Below are positions 1 to 4,452 of a stretch of 6,410 bases of DNA, piece after piece (the stretch's first letter is position 1; each line of letters opens with the position of its first letter). A program made the position numbers and the translations under genes. Source of the stretch: Alphaproteobacteria bacterium. Its GTDB lineage: Bacteria > Pseudomonadota > Alphaproteobacteria > CACIAM-22H2. The stretch lies in contig VGEI01000214.1 of assembly GCA_016869415.1 (NCBI GenBank), forward strand, positions 1 through 6,410, given 5' to 3'. The notes under the pieces were generated by a model that saw nothing but the letters and a program-made list of their open reading frames with translations, ran no database searches and had not been told where the DNA came from.

Positions 1-128
1 TGCACCTCACCAATCTCTACCGCAAGCTGGGAGTCTCCAGCCGGGCTCGAGCGATCCGCTGTGCCGTGGAAGCGGGGCTTCCGACGCACGACCGTTGGGC
101 TGTGGCCAAAACCCAATCGGAGCATTGA
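1..128 (+). CDS. LuxR-family response regulator/transcription factor, C-terminal end only
   Basis: Reading from base 3, the frame encodes 41 residues and ends at TGA 126-128; the rest of the gene lies left of the window. The visible peptide begins HLTNLYRKLGVSSRARAIRC. This is the DNA-recognition half of a GerE/LuxR helix-turn-helix, whose family pattern is H-hxx-hYxKLGVxxRxxAV. After the helix there is a short polar tail (EAGLPTHDRWAVAKTQSEH). The protein is expected to bind DNA as a dimer and regulate transcription. Whether its missing N-terminus is a phospho-receiver, an autoinducer-binding domain or something else cannot be seen. A 7-bp hairpin lies 10 nt past the stop. The HTH call is firm; the target genes are unknown. 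Confidence 0.86.
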   Translation, partial: HLTNLYRKLGVSSRARAIRCAVEAGLPTHDRWAVAKTQSEH

Positions 129-138
129 GCGGGTTTGG

Positions 139-155
139 GGCTCGTGATACGAGCC
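139..155 (+). terminator. Short hairpin after the LuxR-type gene, weak terminator candidate
   Basis: GGCTCGT (139-145), a GAT loop and ACGAGCC (149-155) form a perfect 7-bp inverted repeat starting 10 nt after the regulator's stop codon. No T-run follows, so it does not meet the usual intrinsic-terminator pattern. It may only protect the 3' end of the message. A second stem, CACGGC/GCCGTG, lies at 177-194. Confidence 0.3.
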
Positions 156-260
156 GATAAACAGCGGAGCCTAGATCACGGCGAAAGAGCCGTGGCTCGG
201 CGATCTACAACCGCTGCCGGTGCCGCCGCCATCGGCTGCTGGACCCGGTCGAGCTTGAAG

Positions 261-309
261 CCTAGAGGTTCCGCTAGGTCGCTATCAGGGCTCTCTCTAG
301 GGTGTTTTT
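261..309 (+). terminator. Possible rho-independent terminator with a long loop
   Basis: CCTAGAG at 261-267 pairs perfectly with CTCTAGG at 295-301. The stem is followed immediately by GTGTTTTT, giving a stem plus U-run on the plus strand. The 27-nt loop is long for a classical terminator, which weakens the call. It would end transcription from the LuxR-type gene or from an unrecognised small RNA in 130-300. Confidence 0.25.
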
Positions 310-404
310 CAGCAGGCCTTCAATTCGTTCTCCTAGTTTCGGCGCCGTTCGCAGCCACCCGGCATCCCTGGCGGGCGGCACGGGCTTCCAACGGGAGAAC
401 CGGA

Positions 405-572
405 ATGTCGGCGTCCGATCTGCGCCGCGACAATGCGGCGATCCTTGCAGCGCTCGACAAATCGCCGGCGATCGTCGAGTTCGAGCCGGATGAGGCGCGG
501 GGACTTTGCCGCCGGGCCGCCGGCTTGCCGACGCAGGTCGACCGGTTCCCGGTCGGCGCCGGCGCCCTGTGA
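405..572 (+). CDS. Hypothetical 55-aa protein
   Basis: This start was chosen because ATG 405 is preceded at close range by GGAGAA (about 394-399), whereas the frame upstream of it looks non-coding. The peptide (MSASDLRRDNAAILAALDKS...) is short, charged and predicted helical in its first half, with a DEARGLCRRAAGLP segment. It has no signal peptide, membrane segment or recognisable domain. The next ORF, starting at 624, is in the same reading frame, and no other stop lies between TGA 570-572 and that start. The two could therefore be one gene interrupted by a nonsense codon, or a two-gene unit 51 nt apart. The function is unknown, and the modest confidence reflects the length. Confidence 0.42.
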   Translation: MSASDLRRDNAAILAALDKSPAIVEFEPDEARGLCRRAAGLPTQVDRFPVGAGAL

Positions 573-623
573 ACCCGGACGGATCTCGCCGTCCTTCCGC
601 AACCTGTCAGAGAGCATCCTGCC

Positions 624-983
624 ATGCCGGACGAACAAACCTTGCCATGTCGCATTCATCCCCGGGTTCTGCACCGCCTTACCGATACGCTTTCGGCGCG
701 GCTGAAGGATTTCGAGACCTCGCGCCGCAGGGCGCGGGAACTGATGGCCGAGGTGCGGGACCGCATCGGCTACCTTGAGAGGACGTTCGGCCTGCCGCTC
801 GACGAATGCCGCGTTGAATGCGACAGCGTGCTTTCCTGGCTTGAGAAGCCGGGCGCGCCGACGCAAGGGGAGGTCGACGCCCAGATCCAGCGGGTCATTC
901 GTCTCTCGGCGATGGTCGGCGCGATCGACAGCGCCGGCTTCAGCCGCCTGCAAGGGAACAACGTCCCGCCCGAGAGGCTCTAG
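624..983 (+). CDS. Hypothetical 119-aa helical protein
   Basis: ATG 624 opens a 119-codon frame with strong G/C bias at third positions, which supports real coding. A weak purine-rich stretch (CAGAGAG, 608-614) could serve as ribosome binding site. Residues about 14-55 are rich in Leu, Arg and Glu and look like a long amphipathic helix, possibly a coiled coil, ending at GYLERTFGLPLDE. Residues 84-105 form a second predicted helix. There are three Cys (9, 62, 66), the latter two in ECRVEC, with no obvious metal-site context. There is no signal peptide and no transmembrane segment. I recognise no family. Several long minus-strand frames overlap it but look like shadows of its codon bias. Confidence 0.68.
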   Translation: MPDEQTLPCRIHPRVLHRLTDTLSARLKDFETSRRRARELMAEVRDRIGYLERTFGLPLDECRVECDSVLSWLEKPGAPTQGEVDAQIQRVIRLSAMVGAIDSAGFSRLQGNNVPPERL

Positions 984-1298
984 GAATCCGCACGTGCCGC
1001 GTCACCGACAGGGTTTCCCGTGCGTGCCGGAACCGTCGACCGCCATCGAACCGGCACGGATAGCCTGCTGCCGGCGCGAGCACGATCTGATGATCCTGCG
1101 GTTTCGCCGTGTGGAACTCGCCCCATCGAAATCGCCGTCGCGTCGAATAGCAAGGGACTGAAGGTCCGGGTCTGGCATGTCAGCGAGTCGTTCGTGCGCC
1201 GCCGGCTTCAAGGCGCTCGGCCTGCCGCCGAGCTCGAACGTCTTTACTGCCGGGAGGCCGAAAACCGCTGCCGCGAGCGTTGAAGCGGCGGCGTGTCG
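984..1298. other. Stretch without a convincing gene; possible decayed coding sequence
   Basis: About 315 nt lie between the 119-aa ORF and the 3' end of the HIG1 gene. One plus-strand frame is open from GTG 1020 to TGA 1281-1283 (87 codons) but has no ribosome binding site. Its second half, from about 1125 (IEIAVASNSKGLKVRVWHVS...), has good third-position G/C. The part before about 1120 looks more coding-like in another frame (VELAP...). That is the pattern expected of a frameshifted remnant, but the evidence is thin and no family is recognised. GCACGTGC at 990-997 is a perfect palindrome. No terminator with a T-run was found. Confidence 0.3.
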
Positions 1299-1499
1299 TC
1301 AGCCAAGGCGCATCAGCGCGACATAAAGCAGGAAGAGGGCGACGCAGGAGGCCTGCAGTCCGACCCGCCAGCGCATCAGGGTGTTGCTCCTGCGGCCGGT
1401 ACCCTGGGTCATGCTGCCCAGCCCGGTGAACAGGATGACCAGCACCGCAGCCAGGTTGAGACCGATCAGATAGGGCAGGACCGTGAGCAGAATCGACAT
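1299..1499 (-). CDS. HIG1-domain (twin transmembrane) small inner-membrane protein
   Basis: This 66-aa protein has two hydrophobic helices (about residues 3-28 and 46-64). They are joined by a basic loop containing GLGSMTQGTGRRSNTLMRWRV, in which the core SNxLMRWRVxLQ matches the HIG_1_N (hypoxia-induced protein) signature. The length is typical of the small alphaproteobacterial twin-transmembrane proteins of this family. In mitochondria, relatives associate with respiratory supercomplexes; the bacterial role is not settled. The ATG at 1497-1499 lacks a clear Shine-Dalgarno. A TATATT at 1506-1511 (minus strand) sits close enough that a leaderless transcript is possible. A perfect DnaA-box sequence lies at 1517-1525. 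The gene is transcribed away from the nuclease gene at 1659 and has no visible operon partner. Confidence 0.86.
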   Translation of the reverse strand: MSILLTVLPYLIGLNLAAVLVILFTGLGSMTQGTGRRSNTLMRWRVGLQASCVALFLLYVALMRLG

Positions 1500-1516
1500 G
1501 CACGCAATATAGGCGC

Positions 1517-1525
1517 TGTGGATAA
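1517..1525 (-). promoter_or_regulatory. Perfect DnaA-box match upstream of the HIG1 gene
   Basis: The minus strand reads TTATCCACA, the high-affinity DnaA-box consensus, ending 17 nt before the HIG1 start codon. It lies just upstream of a TATATT -10-like sequence, so bound DnaA could affect transcription. Only one copy is seen, so it does not mark an origin. It may be a chance match. Confidence 0.3.
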
Positions 1526-1547
1526 CAAAGCGAAGACGCCGGATCGC

Positions 1548-1564
1548 GCCGCTGGATCAGCGGC
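1548..1564. repeat. Perfect 6-bp stem-loop in the divergent intergenic region
   Basis: GCCGCT (1548-1553), a GGATC loop and AGCGGC (1559-1564) form a perfect inverted repeat, followed on the plus strand by TTGATAATA. It lies between two divergent genes, so it is more likely an operator or an incidental structure than a terminator. Confidence 0.3.
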
Positions 1565-1566
1565 TT

Positions 1567-1600
1567 GATAATACCAAACGTCTATAGACAGAAAGTCTCT
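1567..1600. promoter_or_regulatory. AT-rich candidate promoter/operator with GTCTATAGAC palindrome
   Basis: GATAAT (plus, 1567-1572), read as TATTAT on the minus strand (1568-1573), is a reasonable -10 in either direction within a locally AT-rich patch. The perfect 10-bp palindrome GTCTATAGAC (1580-1589) overlaps a second inverted repeat, AGAC-N5-GTCT (1586-1598). For a minus-strand promoter using TATTAT, the palindrome would fall in the -35/-10 spacer, where a repressor could act. No good -35 was found, so the promoter call is tentative. Confidence 0.33.
1583..1600 (+). repeat. Copy 1 of an imperfect 18-bp direct repeat
   Basis: The 18 bp here (TATAGACAGAAAGTCTCT) match 1630-1647 (TATGGACGGAATGTCTGT) at 14 of 18 positions, and both contain RGAC-N5-GTCT inverted halves. 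The two copies are 47 bp apart and flank a hairpin upstream of the nuclease start. They may be operator sites for the nuclease gene; this is inferred only from position and symmetry. Confidence 0.4.
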
Positions 1601-1608
1601 TGAAATCC

Positions 1609-1624
1609 GGGGCCGGGCGGCCCC
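1609..1624 (+). terminator. Hairpin in the nuclease leader, possible attenuator
   Basis: GGGGCC (1609-1614), a GGGC loop and GGCCCC (1619-1624) form a perfect GC-only 6-bp stem followed by ATCTTT. It lies between the two copies of the 18-bp direct repeat and 34 nt before the start codon at 1659. If the transcript starts upstream, this stem could pause or terminate RNA polymerase. The T-run is short and interrupted, so the call is weak. Confidence 0.3.
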
Positions 1625-1629
1625 ATCTT

Positions 1630-1647
1630 TATGGACGGAATGTCTGT
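1630..1647 (+). repeat. Copy 2 of an imperfect 18-bp direct repeat
   Basis: This is the partner of the copy at 1583-1600, ending 11 nt before ATG 1659. It overlaps the ribosome-binding region, so a protein bound here would block a transcript starting upstream. Confidence 0.4.
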
Positions 1648-1658
1648 GAAGGTAACCC

Positions 1659-2567
1659 ATGCCCTGGCCCAAGCTGCCCGACCGCGACACCATGATCGCG
1701 AACCTGAAACGCCAAGCCGCGCGGATGGGCCGAAGGCCCACCCGCCTGGAATTCCTGCGCGGCCACCGTCTTCCTGCGCGCGCCATCGATCGGACTTTCG
1801 GCACCTATTACAAACTGGTGCAGGCGTGCGGCTACGATGTCGGCCAGGGAGCCCCGCGGCGGCTGCCTGACGAGGTTCTGATCAAGCGGCTGCGTGATGC
1901 GGTCGCGGACGCCAAAGGGATTCCGCAGCGGGAGAAAATTGCCAAGGTCGGACGTTACGATTTGCGCACGGCCATCCGGCGCTGGGGCGGATGGGACAAG
2001 GCGCTGGCGGCGCTGCGCGACTGGCTGGGGCGCCATGAGCCCGGCTTCCTGCATCTCCAGGCGCTGCGCCAGCATTGCCAGGGTATCCGGCTTCCTCAGC
2101 CGCAGCCGTTGGCACCGCGCTGCGGCGAGCTGCTGCGCTTCCGCGCCCTCGATCACGAGCCGACCAGCGAGAGCGCCGTCATCTTTCTCTTTGCCCTTGT
2201 GGCGGAAGAGCTCGGCTATGTCCTCGAGACGCTCGGTGCCGGGTTTCCCGACGCCGTCGGGCGGCGGCGCGTGGCCGATGGCTGGCGCGACGTGCGTATC
2301 GAGTTCGAGTATCTGAGCCGCAACTTCCGGACTCACGGTCACGACCCGTGCGGCTGCGATCTGATCGTCTGCTGGCAGGATAACTGGCCGGAGTGCCCGG
2401 TAGAGGTGCTGGAGCTCAAAGGCGTTATAGCCAGACTTGGAAAGAGTCCGGGCGGCGAGGCGCCGACCCGCGGCACCGATGCTGCGGCGCACAGGGACGG
2501 TCCTTTGATCAAGGCGCGCCGCCATATACCCGAAAAAGTCACGGCCGGGCGCCGGCGACTGGCGTAG
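1659..2567 (+). CDS. HNHR-repeat protein with C-terminal PD-(D/E)XK-like nuclease domain
   Basis: This 302-aa protein has ATG 1659 preceded by GAAGGT at good spacing. Residues about 10-60 and 71-122 are two homing-endonuclease-associated repeats. Each ends in an aromatic/glycine helix (RTFGTYYKLVQACGYD; AIRRWGGWDKALAALRDW), a family pattern thought to bind DNA. After a linker, residues about 170-260 look like a restriction-endonuclease-fold domain: FPD (196-198), IEFEY (214-218), HGHDPCGCD (226-234) and, 18 residues after Asp234, ELK (252-254). Together these give a D...ExK active site with Glu215 or Glu217 as a possible extra ligand. Two Cys (231, 233) and His226/His228 cluster next to Asp234. 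No HNH or LAGLIDADG motif is present. The tail after about 262 is Gly/Arg-rich and probably disordered. Cleavage or repair of DNA is inferred. No methylase or other partner is adjacent. A 343-codon minus-strand frame covering it is a composition shadow. Confidence 0.84.
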   Translation: MPWPKLPDRDTMIANLKRQAARMGRRPTRLEFLRGHRLPARAIDRTFGTYYKLVQACGYDVGQGAPRRLPDEVLIKRLRDAVADAKGIPQREKIAKVGRYDLRTAIRRWGGWDKALAALRDWLGRHEPGFLHLQALRQHCQGIRLPQPQPLAPRCGELLRFRALDHEPTSESAVIFLFALVAEELGYVLETLGAGFPDAVGRRRVADGWRDVRIEFEYLSRNFRTHGHDPCGCDLIVCWQDNWPECPVEVLELKGVIARLGKSPGGEAPTRGTDAAAHRDGPLIKARRHIPEKVTAGRRRLA

Positions 2568-2683
2568 AATGCGAGTACAGGCCGCCGTCCAACGTCCTCC
2601 TGCGTTGTGGTCGCGAGTCTCCGCCAACGCCTGAGTCCGTTGCTCGCTGCGACCGTTCACCCACGGTGTTCGGAGGCACGCTC

Positions 2684-3490
2684 ATGGCCAGTCCCAAGCT
2701 CTTCGGTGAATTCCATGCCGGCCGCGACAGCACCCCGCTCGATCTGCCCGCGGTGCGGCGTATCGGTATTCAGGATTTGCGGCTGGCGCTGGAGAAGGGC
2801 CTCGACGATTTCTGGGCGATGCCCAGCCACCTGGTGTTCTTCGCCCTCATCTATCCCGCCCTTGGCCTGCTGCTCGCCCGGCTGGCCGTCGGCTACGACG
2901 TGCTGCCGCTGGTCTTCCCGCTGGTCGCCGGCTTCGCTCTGCTCGGCCCGGTCGCCGCCACCGGCCTCTACGTGTTGAGCCGCCGGCGCGAGCAGGGGCT
3001 GGAGAGCACCTGGAAGGACGCCTGGGGCGTGCTGCGTGCGCCTTCCTTCCCCTCGATCGCGGCTCTCGGCCTGGTGCTGATGGTCATCTTCATCTTCTGG
3101 CTCTACGTGGCACAAAGCATCTACATCCTGAATTTCGGCTATGCCCAGCCGGAATCGCCGGAGCAGTTCCTGCGGCAGGTGCTGACCACGCCGCAGGGGC
3201 ATGCGTTGATCGTCGAGGGCGTGCTCGCCGGCTTCTGCTTCGCCGTGCTGGTGCTGGCGATCAGCATCGTCTCCTTCCCGCTGATGCTCGACCGCAATGT
3301 CGGGCCGATCGTCGCCGTGCTGACCTCGATCCGTGCCACGCTGCGCAACCCGCTGATGGTGGCGCTGTGGGGCATCGTCGTCACCGCCGGGCTGGTCGTC
3401 GGCTCGGCGCCGGCGCTGGTCGGACTGATCCTCACCATGCCGATCCTCGGCCACGCCAGCTGGCACCTCTACCGAAGAATGGTGGAGTAG
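2684..3490 (+). CDS. DUF2189 family integral membrane protein
   Basis: This 268-aa protein has ATG 2684 with GGAG at 2672-2675. The frame is open further upstream, but that part reads as non-coding overlap with the preceding gene. The N-terminal 45 residues are cytosol-like (RRIGIQDLRLALEKGLDDFWAMP, split here as a continuous family hallmark). Hydrophobic segments follow at about 50-68, 74-97, 124-149, 175-200 and 223-255. Conserved features of DUF2189 (predicted integral membrane protein) include the GFALLGPVAATGLY helix followed by SRRREQGL, the LTTPQG turn, SFPLMLDR and the C-terminal PILGHASWHLYRR. Length and layout are normal for the family. The biochemical role is unknown. It stands alone: the preceding stop is 116 nt away, and the next gene follows after a 232-nt repeat-filled gap. 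Confidence 0.92.
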   Translation: MASPKLFGEFHAGRDSTPLDLPAVRRIGIQDLRLALEKGLDDFWAMPSHLVFFALIYPALGLLLARLAVGYDVLPLVFPLVAGFALLGPVAATGLYVLSRRREQGLESTWKDAWGVLRAPSFPSIAALGLVLMVIFIFWLYVAQSIYILNFGYAQPESPEQFLRQVLTTPQGHALIVEGVLAGFCFAVLVLAISIVSFPLMLDRNVGPIVAVLTSIRATLRNPLMVALWGIVVTAGLVVGSAPALVGLILTMPILGHASWHLYRRMVE

Positions 3491-3491
3491 C

Positions 3492-3516
3492 GCCGCAAGA
3501 AAGATCGTCACCCCGG
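3492..3516 (+). repeat. Dispersed repeat, copy A (25 bp, 23/25 identical to copy B)
   Basis: The 25 bp starting GCCGCAAG and ending GATCGTCACCCCGG recur at 4373-4397 with two mismatches. Copy A begins 2 nt after the DUF2189 stop codon. The GTCACCCCGG core is the end of a palindromic element that I know to be widely scattered between genes in alphaproteobacterial genomes. Confidence 0.75.
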
Positions 3517-3649
3517 ACAAGCGGCCTCGCTTGAGGCCGCGCGATCCGGGCTTCAGACTCCTTCAGGATAAGGGTGGACCCCGCTTGCGCTGGTCGGCGG
3601 CCGCTGCGACCGCCGACGCGCCAAGAAAAGGGGCGCCGGGGTGACGACC
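3503..3649. repeat. Composite palindromic intergenic element
   Basis: Its ends are inverted: GATCGTCACCCCGG (3503-3516) and CCGGGGTGACGACC (3636-3649) pair at 13 of 14 positions. Inside, CCCGGA (3512-3517)/TCCGGG (3545-3550) enclose GCGGCCTC (3521-3528)-GCTT-GAGGCCGC (3533-3540), a long two-part hairpin. A further stem, GTCGGCGG (3593-3600)/CCGCCGAC (3610-3617), follows. The layout resembles a REP/BIME-like mosaic rather than an insertion sequence, since it is under 150 bp with no ORF. It may act as a transcription terminator or mRNA stabiliser after the DUF2189 gene. Confidence 0.62.
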
Positions 3650-3692
3650 AGCCGTTTGGCACGACCTCGCGCAATGCCTGATCGATCGGCTA

Positions 3693-3717
3693 TCCTCCGC
3701 TCTTCATCAGCGGAGGA
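3693..3717 (+). promoter_or_regulatory. 9-bp hairpin sequestering the Shine-Dalgarno of the 203-aa gene
   Basis: TCCTCCGCT (3693-3701), loop CTTCATC, and AGCGGAGGA (3709-3717) form a perfect 9-bp inverted repeat. The right arm contains almost all of the strong Shine-Dalgarno GGAGGAG (3712-3718), placed 4 nt before ATG 3723. In the folded transcript the ribosome binding site would be closed. This geometry fits translational control by an RNA switch, thermometer, protein or trans-acting RNA. Confidence 0.55.
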
Positions 3718-3722
3718 GCAGC

Positions 3723-4334
3723 ATGGCCGATACGATCCAGTTTCCCGGCAAGGTCGAATGGTCGGGTGAGAACCCCGGCATCTCGTTGAAGGAATCGCCC
3801 GACGGGCCGTTTGTCTCTCTGGCCAGCTTCTTCCGCGTCGTGCAGTCGCCCTTCGGGCGCGGTCACGCCGCGGTCATCATGCATTCGCCGCAGAGCGCCA
3901 AGCCGAAAAAGGGCGAGGAGAATTATTGCTTCTTCGACAACGAGAAGCTGGCGCGCTTTCTGGTCGAGGGCTTCGTCTCGCATTTCGGCGCCTTCAAGGG
4001 CATCCCGGGCCTCAAGAACCTGATCTACAAGCGCCTGGACACGGTGGAGACCCAGGGCAACGCCATCGACTCCTACCGCGAGACGATCAATGCCGGCGAG
4101 TTTCTCATCCGGCTGGAATGGAAGGGGCTGACCGAGCCGTTCTGCTTCGCCTTCCCGCCGGAGAAGTCGGCGACCGGCGTGCACTACATGCCGAGCACCT
4201 TCGTCGGCTGCAAGGAGGCGACAATCACGGTCAACGGTAAGCTGCTGCCCGGCAAGCCCGTGCCCCGCGACATCGCCGGCCGCACCATCACCACGGCGAT
4301 GCTCGCCTTCTCGGAGACTTGGATCAGGGCGTAG
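3723..4334 (+). CDS. Conserved-looking hypothetical protein, 203 aa
   Basis: ATG 3723 follows an exceptionally strong Shine-Dalgarno (GGAGGAG), and codon use is typical of the window, so the gene is secure. The protein has no signal peptide and no membrane segment, and appears to be a mixed alpha/beta soluble protein. Visible segments are a basic patch SAKPKKGEENYCFFDNEKL (residues 58-76), an aromatic/helical FVSHFGAFKGIPGLKNLIYK (84-103), a strand-like INAGEFLIRLEWKG (122-135), and FCFAFPPEK (140-148) followed by GVHYMPSTFVGC (152-163). I recognise no catalytic motif or family. Its ribosome binding site lies in a hairpin, suggesting regulated translation. Palindromic repeats flank the gene on both sides, so it is probably its own transcription unit. 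Confidence 0.85.
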   Translation: MADTIQFPGKVEWSGENPGISLKESPDGPFVSLASFFRVVQSPFGRGHAAVIMHSPQSAKPKKGEENYCFFDNEKLARFLVEGFVSHFGAFKGIPGLKNLIYKRLDTVETQGNAIDSYRETINAGEFLIRLEWKGLTEPFCFAFPPEKSATGVHYMPSTFVGCKEATITVNGKLLPGKPVPRDIAGRTITTAMLAFSETWIRA

Positions 4335-4372
4335 GGGCCCCCGCAGCGATGTCATCCCGTGTGCGCGGTGAT

Positions 4373-4397
4373 GCCGCAAGGATGATCGTCACCCCGG
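4373..4397 (+). repeat. Dispersed repeat, copy B
   Basis: This copy matches 3492-3516 at 23 of 25 positions. It runs directly into the hairpin at 4391-4410 and lies between the 203-aa gene and the EamA gene. Read on the minus strand, it would encode the WTPAFAGVT peptide typical of this repeat class when it is mistaken for coding sequence. Confidence 0.75.
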
Positions 4398-4416
4398 CGA
4401 AGGCCGGGGTCCATCT
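4391..4416 (+). terminator. Repeat-borne hairpin, possible terminator of the 203-aa gene
   Basis: ACCCCGGC (4391-4398), loop GAAG and GCCGGGGT (4403-4410) form a perfect 8-bp stem, followed by CCATCTTTCTATT. The GNRA-like tetraloop and GC-rich stem make it very stable. The downstream T content is modest and interrupted. It is the complete core of the dispersed palindrome and may secondarily end transcription before the EamA gene. Confidence 0.45.
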
Positions 4417-4427
4417 TTCTATTGATC

Positions 4428-4450
4428 GCGACGGCTTAGGAAAGCCGCGC
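4428..4450 (+). promoter_or_regulatory. Hairpin presenting the EamA Shine-Dalgarno in its loop
   Basis: GCG (4428-4430), a bulged A, and CGGCTT (4432-4437) pair with AAGCCG (4442-4447) and CGC (4448-4450). The AGGA of the ribosome binding site is left in the four-base loop (4438-4441). ATG follows at 4453. Unlike the hairpin at 3693-3717, this fold would expose the core of the site, although the neighbouring AA is paired. Confidence 0.4.
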
Positions 4451-4452
4451 TG

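Larger units (their letters stand above)
129..404. other. Gene-poor intergenic stretch with inverted repeats and a T-run
   Basis: I see no convincing coding sequence here. One frame is open across it from 135, but its translation is low-complexity and Arg/Ala/Ser-rich, with no motif and no Shine-Dalgarno at its start, so only its last part (from 405) is annotated. The region is less GC-rich than its flanks and contains CTAG, otherwise rare here, at 171, 262, 274, 297 and 333. An inverted repeat CCTAGAG (261-267)/CTCTAGG (295-301) is followed by GTGTTTTT (302-309), which could act as a terminator, possibly of a small RNA. No promoter was recognised with confidence. Confidence 0.4.

Noticed and set aside
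333..953. 206-codon minus-strand frame over 333-953
   Set aside because: It has no motif and is strongly Arg/Ala-biased. The plus-strand ORF at 624-983 has the better codon pattern. The choice is not absolute, because neither product has a recognised family.
1517..1525. Replication origin suggested by a DnaA box
   Set aside because: Only one box is present, with no AT-rich unwinding element or dnaA/dnaN/repA neighbours.
1629..2660. 343-codon open frame on the minus strand opposite the nuclease gene
   Set aside because: It mirrors the high-GC codon pattern of the plus-strand gene and shows no domain. The plus-strand reading has recognisable HNHR repeats and nuclease motifs.
2657..3520. 287-codon minus-strand frame opposite the DUF2189 gene
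   Set aside because: Its translation is His/Gln/Asp/Glu-rich, typical of the antisense of a membrane protein gene. The plus-strand protein is clearly DUF2189.
3491..3722. CRISPR array or insertion sequence in the repeat-rich gap
   Set aside because: There are no regularly spaced identical repeats with unique spacers, and no transposase ORF or target-site duplication. The stems differ from one another and fit a palindromic intergenic mosaic.
3690..4379. 229-codon minus-strand frame opposite the 203-aa gene
   Set aside because: There is no recognisable domain and it extends into a dispersed repeat. The plus strand has a very strong ribosome binding site and normal codon use.
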